NCBI RefSeq assembly: GCF_035582795.1
Contig: NC_134379.1
Location: 2,108,001 to 2,172,000, forward strand
DNA: 64,000 nucleotides
Direction: 5' to 3'
From: Mycteria americana
Taxonomy: Eukaryota > Chordata > Aves > Ciconiiformes > Ciconiidae
A program made the translations under genes and the position numbers. Numbering within the stretch: the stretch's first letter is position 1; each line of letters opens with the position of its first letter. The notes under the pieces are model-generated. The model saw nothing but the letters and a program-made list of their open reading frames with translations. It ran no database searches and had not been told where the DNA came from. Positions 32,731 through 45,100 of the stretch are shown piece by piece.

Positions 32731-35700
32731 GGACCAGCAGCCCTGTGCACGCATGGGGTAAGGAAGAGGACGCACCACTCCTGCCCCAAAGGCTGAACAT
32801 GAGAGACAGATTATAACAAAGCATCACTTCGACCACAGATAGAAAGCAGCCGTCTCCGGTATCCAGTGCTACAGCATCTGACAGCTTGCAGCCATACCAC
32901 ATAACAGCTCAGGACGGGAAGTGATCTCCTCTTACACATTACAGGAGCCAATTTACACAGGGCAAACACTTCCCGTTTTGCAGAGACCAGAGCGAGACCG
33001 CGAACGGCAGCGGGTCAGGGCGCCCGCTTCCCTCGTAGCAATCCAAAGCCTTCCGGACACGCTGCGGGAGGAACACCGCACCTCCGGGCACCCGCAGCCG
33101 GCCTCCCGCAGCACCCTGCCGCGGCCAGCGTGACCGGCTCGGAAGCGCGTCTGTGGGTGCCGGACCCCGAGCACGTATTTGGGATGGTCCAAAACTCTCG
33201 CAGGACGGCCCTCCGTGCAGAGATTTTTCCCCACTCAGTCGTTTCATCCGTGTCTGGCAGCTAAGCAATCCTTAGCCTGGGTAAAAATCTGTAAGGCTTT
33301 GACAAGGAACACAGACATCAGTAAGAGGGAAAACATTAGAGGCAAACCTTCGGCTTTCAGTGCGTACACGTGCCACAACATTTGCCTTCCCAAAGTGAAA
33401 CGCAGATCAGCTTCTCTTCTGTGACACCACGCCTCGCAGTGAGCTTTGTTGACTGCAGTCTCTTTTCCTAATCCGGGCTTGTTTGGGGGGAAACGGGTGA
33501 TTTTATCAAATTTCTTTCCTGTCCTTTGATATGGGTCTTAGCTGCTAATGATGCTAGGAGGTAAAAAGAAATGGGAATAGAAATACACAACTATGAAGAA
33601 TTAAAATAGTGAATTTAATTCAGCCAGTTCCAACTAAATTGGTAATTCTCTGAAAAACAAACCTTGCACAGAAAACACAGAACACAAATGTTTTTGTCTT
33701 GACAGCTGGTGAGAACAACTAAGTGAAAAGGTGGAGTATTTCTGCCTTCTCTGAAAAACCAAAGGTGCCATACATTCTGGAAATGCCCCTTGTTTTTTCA
33801 CTAAATGGGTTGATTTTGGAGGTAGCTATTGGAAAGGCTTTGCAGGGAAAGCAGAGGTCTGAACCCTGATACAAGCAGGCGTTTCGGATGCCCAGTTGAC
33901 ATGTTTTACAAATGTCTGGTTTTCAAAAAGCGTTTATGCTTCCTTAAAGAAAAATTCAGGGCTTTTAAAAGTGGCTCAAATTAGCCCAGAAACCTGAAGA
34001 ACCAAAAAAAATCTATTATTATTTTTAAAAAGTCATAAGCCCCGCTTTGCCAGCGGTCTTTACTTGGGCTTCAGGGAGAGGCACTGTACAGCGGAACGAT
34101 GTGACGTTAACGCTCTCGCCAGCCCGTGATGAGGGAGCCGGCTGGAGAGCCTGGCTCAGTTTCTCTTAGCACTGAAATACTTTTTCCAAACCAATACCAA
34201 AAAAGGGTTTTTTCTAGGTCAAGACCTCAGTACTAAATTTTAACCAGGGGCTGACAGTCAAATCTGAACACAGCTGTAAAATGGATTCGCGGTGGAAGCT
34301 CAGGCATTCTTTTTCCAATTAGAAAACAGTCATTGAGCCTTGCGTGTTTAAAGGTGAAAGCTATTTTTGACATAAAAATTAGCACGTAGTTCCCCTGTCA
34401 TCCTTCAGTTGCTGCTCTGGAAGCCGTGAGCGAATGATCCAAAGAGAAGCAAGAAGTATAAACACGCTGAATTAAACAAATAGGTAGAAGGGGATCAAGT
34501 TTTAAGTTTTGTTCTGCTGACAATTAGGAGAGGAAGAGATTTATTTTTACACTTACTGTTTATCCTAAAAAGCACCCGTAAAAAGGTCCACTTAAGCACT
34601 GAGGCAGACCTCAAAGGCATTCAAAAACTTGAAGTGCTTTTAATAGCTGCCTTTTGAAAAATACTGTTAAATCTATTTTTGAGCTGGATAAACTAAGCCA
34701 CCAATGAAGCCAGGCAGGGGTTTTCAGAAGGACCCAGCAGCGAAAAACTGTAGTCCTCTTCTCAACAATTCGGCTCCCGTACGGGGACCCCCGAGATAAA
34801 AAAAACATCGGAGTACTGGATGCTTTTAAAAACCTGAGCGTTCTTTAAATCCTAATTTTCCTTCCTTCTTTCTTTGGTGGGAATCTAACCCTGACAGCCT
34901 TGAAAATCAACCGCAAGCAGTTTTCAAAATACGGCTCAGTGACTGTTTCTAAAATAAAAGTGAGCGAAGAGCGAGCAGAACTTGGAGGGCTTATCACCAC
35001 CAGTAATGCCACCGACTAATCCCTCGGCAACCCCGGCCCCTTTATGTAACCTGGGATTGCCGCAGCTCAAACAGCTTATTGGGGGTTTGGCGTTTTTCTT
35101 TAAACCTCTCACGGACAAATGCAAACACATTAAATACTTTTTTTGTCTGCCACTCTAAAGAAAAAGTTATGGTAAGAGGGGAAAAACATCTTTTATTTGT
35201 GAACAATGGCAAATAAAATTTAACTCGTACGCCGAGAATAACACGTGTTTCTCTCTCTCATCCGTCATCTTGACTGGACAGAAATCTTCCCCGTTTACAG
35301 CACTCGGGTGTAACTCTCCAACGGTAAGACATAAAAGGCCGAATCCCAAATTTCTCCTCACCCCAAACACCCTCTGGAAGTGGAGGGGCATTCCAAATAA
35401 AGAAAAAAACGTGCCCAAGGTAAACCATTTATACAATTTCCCGGCAGCGTGGGCGGCTCTGCCATAATACTTACTTCCCCGTGGCCCACTTCCCCGCAGT
35501 GCCTCGCCAGCACGGAGCTGGGCACCCCGAGGCTCTCCTTGCCCGCAGGACGAGTTTTCGTGCCATTGATCTGCCTGTTCTGACTTCCCACAGCACAAAT
35601 CCTTCCAAGGCGAAATTCAACTTTAAAACTTTTCAGTCGGTGCTAAGCCATTAACCTAATGCTGAATGCTTATGGAAACTTCAGAAGGAAAAAATAAAAC

Positions 35701-36500
35701 CCCTATTGAACTACTTGCAATCGGAGCCCTGAATGGGCTCGATATAAAACCCACTCAAATCAACGGCGGCAATAGGCTTCCCTGGATGTTGGACTAGATC
35801 CAGCTTAAAAGTTTCCATGAAATAAACTAGGCTAAGCGCATCAGCTGCATAGAAACTAACTCGGTGTAACAGGAGCATCTGTTCTTCACGTCCACCATTT
35901 TCTTATAGTCTGAACTTCCCAGTGCTGCAGTGACACGAGCTGCCATACAAATCACTCATCGCTGTCGTGCAACTACACGTCGTCTCCCGACAGCAGCCGG
36001 CCTTATTGCCTCGTGAAAACTGCGGATGAACCAGCGATTATAAGGTAGCACGCGTGCCGTATAAACTACTTGACCAGGTAGCTTTCCGTTGTCAAAAAAC
36101 AGCTTAATGTATTTCGTATGATGGCATTACAAAGTGAAATTAATGTCTGTATTGAGACAGCTGAGGAGCACACCTCGGAACCATTTATACACAGTACAAA
36201 GCAAATGTTTACCCAAGTACAAATGAAACAGGTTGACAATTAGCTAATGTAGCTTTGTGGACATAAACCAGGTACATTCGAGCAGAACCAACATAAAATA
36301 AAAAGGAAACAGCCCTTTTCCTATCCCATGCTAAGAGCACCATGGTTAGTGGTTTGGGAAGCCTCTGTCACGCTGAAAAATTTCCTTGCCGGTGTTTAAT
36401 GTGTTTATTCTACTGCTACTCTGCTGGGATAAAAATAACATCAGCAGGGCACGCTAGCTGTACAAAGGACCCACTGTCCATGCTACAGTAACCGACAACA
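32731..36500. other. Intergenic between the CUEDC1 promoter and VEZF1 3' end
   Basis: Composition falls from GC-rich to AT-rich near 33.4 kb. No coding exon or RNA gene was recognised. Minus-strand AATAAA at 35197-35192 could be a distal VEZF1 poly(A) site. A possible CR1 remnant lies at about 35788-35825. Confidence 0.55.
35785..35825 (+). mobile_element. Possible degraded CR1 LINE 3' fragment
   Basis: GTTGGACTAGATCC followed by TTAAAAGTTTCC resembles the 3' region of avian CR1 elements (GTTGGACTAGATGACC...). The terminal ATTCTATG octamer repeats are absent, so this is weak. Confidence 0.25.
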
Positions 36501-36521
36501 TACAGTTGAGTCTCACACCTG

Positions 36522-36527
36522 TTTATT
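36522..36527 (-). terminator. Candidate distal poly(A) signal of VEZF1
   Basis: AATAAA on the minus strand followed by a GT-rich stretch (TGTGAG, TGTATGTTGT). Confidence 0.45.
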
Positions 36528-36939
36528 GTAAGTAATTCATAGATAACCACTTCTAGTACACATTTCCACATTGGCTTTTAATGCTTTCGGTTTTTTAAGC
36601 TCAGGGACACCCAAACTTCACCTAAGGGTCATCTCTGCAATTTACCCAGATCCAGAACGCTACGCCTCCTATGTAAAACTGGTGCAAGTTGGTATCATTG
36701 CCACGGGTAACGGAGATGGCTTGGAAACTACACGTCCCAACATGCAACGCCCCACCAGCGCGGGCTGCTCTATGCTACGGGAGGAAGGAGTTTTGCTGGG
36801 GTGCATTCGCCTCACATGCCTCGCTTCGGCCGTATCAGCCTAAGTCATGCAGCTGTCTGCACGCAATGCTCTACACAGTGCAAAAACGAAGACCTCTACA
36901 CATCTGGAGTAAGAACAGTGGTAACAAAGTCATAGCTAC

Positions 36940-38904
36940 ATATTCTTCTCTACATTTTTGTTTATTGAGACAAACTAATTAAAAGGCACAAACATAGGGC
37001 ATATGTTTACATGGACATTATAACAAACATATACATTAAAAGTGTAGGAATGTGTTTCCTTTCTGCTAAACAGAAAGTTCCTAAGCTTTTATATATACAA
37101 AAGTTGTACAATTTGATGTCCTAAAGTACAAAAGATCATTTATAAAATTATTTTACACTAAGCTCTATTTTTTTTTGTTTTTGTTTTACTATGTAGTCCA
37201 AGCCCCTAGAACAGTTTCACGTAATGATACAGATACCTGTCACCTGAGCCAGCAGCCTGGCAATCACTGCTTGTACTGACACGGCAGGGTAGAAACGGAA
37301 GCAGTCCATTTTGACTAGTCAGTCCTGCTAGCACTCTGTGAAAATGCGCACACGCTAATCTCCATAGCTTTCAACTTCATTAAGATAAAAACATCTCAAC
37401 TGTAATTTTATTTTATTTTTTAATGTAGAGTCTTGGGTTTAGGGTGGTTTTTTTTTTTAAACAAAGTTTTAAAAATGTGAATATGTGACATGATAGTCTA
37501 AAAAGTATATCTGTTTCCCTAGATTTTGCTTTCTACTTTATGTACAGATAAACAGGTTAAGAAATAAAAAGCACATGTAGCTTAAACATGTGTGACCATT
37601 TGTGGAAAAGTTCTGGGCCGGATAGTTCCAACCATCACCCCAGAACTCCCACAAATTGATAGAAATGTGTTAACACAATAGAAGAATAATGTAAAAATGA
37701 TGATGTTTGCAAATATTTACAAAGTTGAACAGATTTGCACAACACTTGATTAAGAAATAGGGGAGAAATTAAAAGACGCTCTCTGCTTGTCCTGGAGGGG
37801 CATCCTACCTAGTTAGTGGTTAGAATAAAAACTGTATACAATTTAATATAAGACAAAACTTCTAGTGAACAACTAACACGTCTGTCCCCTGCTGTAACAC
37901 CAGCAGGCTCTGATTGGGAGGCAGAGGGCATAAAAATCATACCCAGTGCCTCCAGAATCTTCCAGCTTAAAGCAATATTTCTTAAGTTTCAAAGCACTCC
38001 TTTTGCTCCTAGATAAGAGTCCCATAGGGGTCTGACTGTTCAGAGACCATGTTTACATACATTTCGACTCCTCTTCTGTCAGCCACGGCTGTTTCTCACC
38101 AAACAATAACAGTTTTTTTTAAAAAAAATGTTGACTACAATGCTATATTCCCTTAGGGTAATATGTTGGGTAATATTTACATCTCCAAATATCAGGTCAC
38201 AATCCCTATTATATGTTGAAGTTAGAATGATAAGTTATCATATGCTTTGCATATCAGAGCTGGTATCACCTTTCCCATAGGGAATGCTGCCTGAAATTAT
38301 CATATTCCCAAAGGTAAAATGCATATTTTCTCCAAAATGCATTTTTTTTTAAATGACAACATTGTAATGCATTTACTCATAAAAAAAAACATCAACACAG
38401 ACAAAGATTCTACACTAGCTCAGAAACAGTGGACTTAACAACTGGCAATTTAAAATTAGCCATCCACCCTGTTAAAGATACAGAGGGGTCTTTGCTAGTG
38501 TTTAGATTAAAATAATTTTCTAAGTTATAGTTTGGGGGATAAAACATAAAACTGTTTTTTAATGACCTTTTTTTTGTCTTTTTTTTTTTTTAACTCTGGC
38601 AAATAAGTATCTGCTCTAATTCAGCATCAGTCAGCTAAAAGGTAAAACTTACTTTAAATGAAGTGCTCCAGTGAAACTCAAGTTTGAACCATATGAGCCA
38701 AATCAACAGGGGAAGATACTACTATGGTCTCTGATGGTGCATGTTGCCCCAGTGTCTTAGTCTGAATTTATTATTAACTAAAACAAAACAAAAAAAAACA
38801 AAACAAAAAAAACAACAAAAAAAAACCCCAACCAAACAAAACCCAAAAAAGAACTGCTGGTAAGGATTCCATTTTAATCCTTTTTAATACTGTTTAGAAA
38901 TTCT
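36940..38904 (-). other. VEZF1: VEZF1 3'UTR (minimal extent)
   Basis: AU-rich sequence directly follows the stop codon, with long U and A tracts on the sense strand and no competing gene. AATAAA hexamers occur at 36966-36961 and 36527-36522; the second has a more GU-rich downstream element, so the UTR may reach about 36505. The human VEZF1 3'UTR is also more than 2 kb long as I recall it. Confidence 0.6.
36961..36966 (-). terminator. Candidate proximal poly(A) signal of VEZF1
   Basis: AATAAA on the minus strand within the AU-rich 3'UTR; the downstream GT element is weaker than at the distal site. Confidence 0.4.
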
Positions 38905-39332
38905 TTACCAGGGAGGAGACGTGGGCAAGGCCTGGGGCAGGAAAGGCATGCTCTCTACCGGTCTCATGGCTATATTTAACGGACCAGCTAACGTCATTGG
39001 TGTGGGGAGGTTCATGGGAGATGTTATAGTGACTGGATGCGCTATATTCACTGGAGCGGTTACTGGGGTAGGTAAATTGACTGGTGTGGTGAGCGTTAAT
39101 GGAGATGTCATGGATAATGGACTTGTTATAGTTACAGGATGCCCTAGGTTCATCGGACTGGATATATTAACTGCACTTGATACATTTACTGGACTTCTCA
39201 TGCTCATTGCAGCTGCCACTGTGACTGGGTTTGTGATAGTCCCAGAAGCCACAGAGGACGTTATATTGAATGGAGTAGTAAGAGTCACAGGCGTAGTAGC
39301 AGCAGTGGAGGTTTGGCACAAGTTAGCAGCTT
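38905..39332 (-). CDS. VEZF1: VEZF1 exon 6 (C-terminal, with stop)
   Basis: Follows acceptor CTCATTTTTAG. Encodes (E)AANLCQTSTAATTPVTLTT, a long Pro/Ser/Thr/Asn-rich tail, and LPQALPTSPPW, then TAA at 38907-38905. The tail is built of degenerate units such as PVN, PVTITSP and MNLPTP. Confidence 0.96.
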
Positions 39333-42089
39333 CTAAAAATGAGACATAAAAAGACAAAAAGTTTTTAACACATAAAAAACCATGGACAAGATTTAAAAAA
39401 AAAACAAAACAAAAACAAAAACCAAACAAGAACAGGTACAAATTCTGGAATAATTTTCTTTAGGAATTATTAGTAAGTTAAAACTGTTAACATTCTATAG
39501 CCTACAAGAAATACAAACTCTCATGCAGTTCATTTCAATTCAGTATTTTTTTCCTGAGAAGTCAAGCGAGGTTGTCTTATAAAGAGGGTTTCGATGTTCA
39601 TAAAAACAGTATTGTACAATCAAAAAAATCCTCCCAAGAGGAACATTATAAATAGAGGAGAGAGTGTACATACCGAATGGTACGTACTCTATAGCCTTCT
39701 CAAAGGTGAACTGACATTCTGTGAAGGTTTTAAAAAGTCATTATTAGGGACTGATAAGCAAAGCTCGTTTCAATATTTACCTGCTTATTTCAGTCTTAAT
39801 TATTGCTACTAAATTGTTCCACTGATCACAGTACTTCTACTTAGCAATTTTCAAGGCTACCCAGTCAGTACATCTTTCAACCCCCATTATCTCCTCAGCT
39901 TTCACATAAGCTACAGCTCCACACCAAGTTGTTTTGTTCTGTGGGTTTTTGGGGTGGTTTGGTTTTTTTCTTTTTTTTTTTTTTTTTTTTTTACTTTGTT
40001 GTGCAGTAAGCAGGAATGAAGTGCCGAACAAGGAAGACCCAGGAGGCCAGTGCCCGGCCCTGCTGCCGGTGGGCTCTAGCAGGGCTGGGCACTGGGGGAG
40101 CGGGCACCGGCGGTCCGGGACGGCGGAGGGATCACTAGGCATCCATCAGCACCACCTGCCGGCTACCCATACTAGAAGGCTCCAAAAACAGAAGCGGGCC
40201 GGTGGACGCGGGTAAAGGGAAGGGATGACTGCTAGAGAAACCGACAAAAATATATTCTAGATCAACGTTACGGCACTTCTAAGTCGTGTCTTATTCCACA
40301 TTTGTAGGGTAGGACACCAAGCTCAGTCTACACCCACGTTTCAGGAGGTAAGCCAGGAGCAAAGAGTCCACTCTTGCCACTCAGGCAATACAAAGGTACC
40401 AAGACAGAGTTAACTTTGAAAGCAACATTAGCCCCATTCAAGGGTTACTGTTGGTTCTTCAAAGTCCATATCTAGGAGGGGTGGAAAGGAAGGGAAAGAG
40501 TAAAAAAAAAAAAAAAAAAAAAAAAAGTGAAAATAAATCGTATTAGACTAAAAAAAATCCCATCTAGTGTTGTAAAGCCAACGCAACAGGTGGCACTAGC
40601 ACAGGAGAACCAGCATGGAAAGAGTAGCACGTCGGCATGGCACTGACTGGTCTAGCTTCACCCTCCAAGCACAGTAATACGCAAAGACACACCCCACCCC
40701 ATGCCCCTTCCCCAATTAAGTTAAGCTAATATCATCAATCCGACAACACTTCTACCCACCCACCTCCCTCACCCACCATTCTGTCCAAAGGCACTGTTTC
40801 TGCTAAAGCATATTCAATAATCTCAATAAGAAAGGAAGGGAAGAGGGAACAAGACATAGGAAGGAACAAGCAGGAAAAAAAATTCTCAGAGATTTTCTAC
40901 GTCTGACACCCATTTCCTTTATCTATTTAGTGGCCTGATGATATTTAATGTTTCTGTTATCACTACATTTTAACATGAATAAGCTGTTTCTATACTGTCT
41001 GATCAGGGAATTCAATTCAACTGGAATAACAATCAAGGCGAAAGGAGCTAGCAGCCTAATACACAAACAAGACCTAGAAAAGAAAAAAAGGTTGAAGAAA
41101 CTGAAAGGAAGTTTAGGAGAAAAGGAAAAAAATAAGGTGAGTCAAAAACATTTATTACTAAAAACAGCTAGTGAAAAACAGTTAAGTGGTCACTGAGAAT
41201 TTCTTCTAAAACATGTAATCCACAAGAGTCACATGATAGGCATTACAAATCAAACTGTTGTGAAAAGAATAAGCTAGCAGTAACGGGAGACTTTAAACTA
41301 CTATACTCCTAACGACACTAAATTGAAGCAATCTATTCTTTACAAAACTGACACACTGACCAACAATAGGAAGCTATTCAACTTCAATTACAGTAGCATA
41401 GGTATATGTAAGCTATGAGCTAGCGATAACGAATGGCACGATACTTATTAGTTAATTTCGTAATGAAAAAAACCAACAGAGACAGAAGAGTAAGTTATAT
41501 GAGTTCTAGAAAACTTTATGCAAAGACAGTTACGTGATGATAAAGCGAATGGAATAAATTGAGAGAGAAAAGATGAAAGGGACACAGAAAGCACCCGCAT
41601 GCAAACTGATTACGATGATGCAACGACAGAGGGTGTTGTGTGTGTGTGTATATATACATATATACATATATATATGCACACAAGTTAACAACTGGTAAAT
41701 ATGCATAAACACAGCTAAAAACCACATGCAAGTCAAAAAAAACACACTCTTGCCTTGGAGCAGACACAAACATCCCCTTTATAATTGATGACTGCTACAT
41801 ACACGTTCAAGCACAGAGACCAAAGGGAAGTAAGTAATAAGGAGTTCATTTACAACAGCGTAATTTTGGTCATGTTATCCTCCTGCTAGTTTTTAGCTAT
41901 TACTTCTAACGTCAAGAATGAAATTTTCATCTTTTTCTGGCATCTTAAACTCCCTATATAACCGTAAACTCCAATATCTTATAAAACCAAGACCATAGGT
42001 ATTGTTTTGTTTTACCTTTCTTCCTTGCTTTGACGGCCTCTTCCCATAACCTCAGGGTCTCTACCTGCTTTCCAGGCCAACTTGTTACA

Positions 42090-42121
<32 letters not shown>

Positions 42122-42126
42122 TTGCT

Positions 42127-42157
<31 letters not shown>

Positions 42158-45100
42158 TTGTTGTTGCTGCTGTTGTTGCTGCTGCTGCTGTTGCTGCTTC
42201 TGATTGCTGGTCTCTTCACTCATGCATGCTATGCCAATTAAGTAAGAACACAAATTCACCTTGAAAAGTTACTCTGTTTTCTGCTGAGATGACAAAGGCT
42301 TCTTCCATAAAGAGTGTGTGGAATCTCGCGGGATTCCAAGAGCAAAAATCACAGAAGTGTTTAAAAACATATAATTAATTCTGTGTTTTATAAAACTACT
42401 TTTCCAAGATCTAAAAAAACAAAATGTAAGTCAGGAACATCTGCTTTCACGGCCAAAATTGAAATTCCTTTCTGATTATTTTGTTTGTATTTTAGGAAAA
42501 ATAAAATAAAAGACTACACCGAGTCTCTAGAATTCAAGCTGGTTAGCTGATTCCACTTTTTCTAAACCTCAGCTCCAGTTAAAAAAAAAAAAAAAAAAAA
42601 AAAAGCCTTTTTACTTTTTATTACAAGTATGACTTAAAATTTTCAGTTTACCTTTACATCACAGAACAGCATGTTACTACTCTCTGGCCACATTACAGCT
42701 CATCATTTCCACCTCTAACAACTGCAGTAAATGCCTCATGTGAACTGGCTTAGCACCACCAAACTGGCTTGGGAAGCCAGAGCTGTAACCCTATACCTTG
42801 AAAAACACTTCACATCCAAATTTTGTATTAAGCTCAACAATCAGGCATTTTAGACATTCCCGGTACCTTCAAATTATCCAGGAGTAACAGGAACTGAAAA
42901 GATGTTGTAAATTAATACTGTTTAAAAGGCTTTAAGGACAAAGTTTCCAAAGACATTCCTTACTTCTCTCTCTTGATTCCCCTGAAAACCCATATTATAT
43001 CACTAACCACGTAGGTTAACTTCAGTTACAGGTATTTTAATAGGGAAGATTTGAAAGTCACATCTTCCGTTTGCTTACTGGGCACTCCCAGGTTCAGGCT
43101 TCAGCACTTCCACCTGAGTTTAAGACTAGAAGGAACTATTACAAACATCTCATTTGAACTCCTGCACACCACCAGTCAAATGCCATTAATGCCCAACACA
43201 TATCAGGGCTGGATTTAAATGCTTTTCTTGTCAGCTACTGCCAGAGGGAGGAATCATTGAGCCCCAGGGTCAAAGCTCAGAGAAAGCAGAGAAATCTTTC
43301 TCCTAATTTTGATGAGCTTTAGATGAGGCTTCAAACCTGAAACCTGGCAGATGGTAGCAGTTCTTAAATATTCTGAAATCTCCAGAATTATCTGTTGGAC
43401 TTTTAGGCCTGTACAGTTCAGGAAGTAGCGCTGGACTTAGAAGGTGAGAAAACTTGGGAACTCTTTTCTTCAAGAGATGGGTTATTCTCACAAACTGCAG
43501 GGCATTCCTAAGGGATAAGAGCACAGTCTAGCCGCAAACTACTTCCACGTATGCCAATTTCTTGAGCTGCAGAAGATCCTGTTATCAAGTATCTATTTTT
43601 AATAGGTGTGAATACCCAGACTGATGGGTATGTTTTTGCATTTTAACGTAATCAAAGGCAATTCCCTTTGCAAACACATTGTTATTAGAAATGTTTTTAA
43701 AATGTTCACCTACTTTTATTGATGCCTTGTTTACAGGTATTACAGTTGATACTTTGGCTCTGCCCGTGTGTCTTTAAGTGGCTGGTGATATATGCTGCAC
43801 TCAGAAGTTTACCACAGATATTACACGATACCTTTCCTTCATGGCGCACCATGTGTGTCCGCAGTCTGTCTTTGGTGGCAAAGGCAGCAGTGCACGTCTA
43901 TATGAAGGACAACAGTTACACTTGAAGTGCAGATAGCATCATTACAGTATGAATTACATGCCCACTGTAAGCCTATTTTACCGCGTAGGTGCAAGCAGCA
44001 TCCTGAGGATACTGACAACCTTAAGTTTTACCTGTATTTATAGAGAAACCAAAATCAAACTACTAAACAGAGAGTGAAAATGGAAGTTGGCTTCTGAGAC
44101 AATTAGGACAAAAATCATACTCTATACTACTTGAACTTTCTTAAAATAGCGAGTTGCCTTACCTACCAAAACAAGAGGTAGCTTATTAAAAAAACCCTAG
44201 AACAGGCAAAGTTGGTTTTTGATAACAATTTTACTGCACAAATCTGAACTTGGCATCTTAAGTCGCTCAATTACTTCTGTTCCCATCCAAATCAGAACAA
44301 TGAAACGAAACCTTTTTCTTACGCTATTCTTTCTACACAAGACTTTTATTTAACATGATGAGTCACTAAAACACAGGCTGGAACAAGCATGGATATTCCA
44401 AGCAAAACAGTTAATTGTTCAAGGGCAGTCAAGTTATTTCTCTTATACTCAGTCATCAACTTACGACAACTTGCTTTCACCTTCCAGCAAAACAACAGAT
44501 CCAGAATCAATTATTCCAATCCATTTTAAATGGATATACTGAGAAAAACATTTAATTTAAATATGCTGAGAAACACATTGCCCACATTACTCCAGTAATC
44601 AGCACTGAGCTGAGGACGCTGTCACGATCCCACTACTAAGTATACCGTAAAACAGTGCACCTATGTTGTTCTCCAAGAAAGCAAAAAGTCTGTAATCTTC
44701 CTAAAAAAGTAGCCACAGCATCCTTTTAAACTGCCTCTACATTTACATCAGAACTACAGTGCTGCTGGTATGTAGGCGGTATGTGACTTTATCCCTAAAC
44801 TTGCTTTCCAAAGAAAAATCCAGGATCAAATACAGTTCTGGAAAGATTATTCACCTGAGATTCTAACGATACAGTAACATATTGTTCTTAATAAATCATT
44901 TTAGCCCTTACTTGGCATTTGAAGGGTCTCTCTGTTGAGTGAACATGTTTAACGTGACAGCTTAAATGATCAGGCCTGCAAAAAAAGAGAGGAACAGAAA
45001 AGAAAATGCGTACTGTTACAAATACATAGTAACGACACCTTGGCTAGCAGTGCTGAACACCGCGCTGATGACCCCTTGCAGCCCACATCCCTCTGGCACG

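Larger units (their letters stand above)
39333..42015 (-). other. VEZF1 intron 5
   Basis: AT-rich. Holds a 22-base T run (39971-39992), a hairpin-forming GC-rich inverted repeat (40047-40095), a 25-base A run (40502-40526) and a TG/TA microsatellite (41635-41675). No exon was recognised. Confidence 0.7.

Noticed and set aside
31253-32816. Several long open frames in the 31-33 kb CpG island
   Set aside because: Overlapping frames on both strands, rich in Pro/Gly/Arg, caused by extreme GC content.
38921-39349. Plus-strand open frame of 142 codons
   Set aside because: It is the antisense shadow of VEZF1 exon 6, whose repetitive Pro/Thr codons leave the other strand open.
42082-42264. Plus-strand poly Ala/Val open frame
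   Set aside because: Antisense shadow of the VEZF1 polyglutamine repeat.
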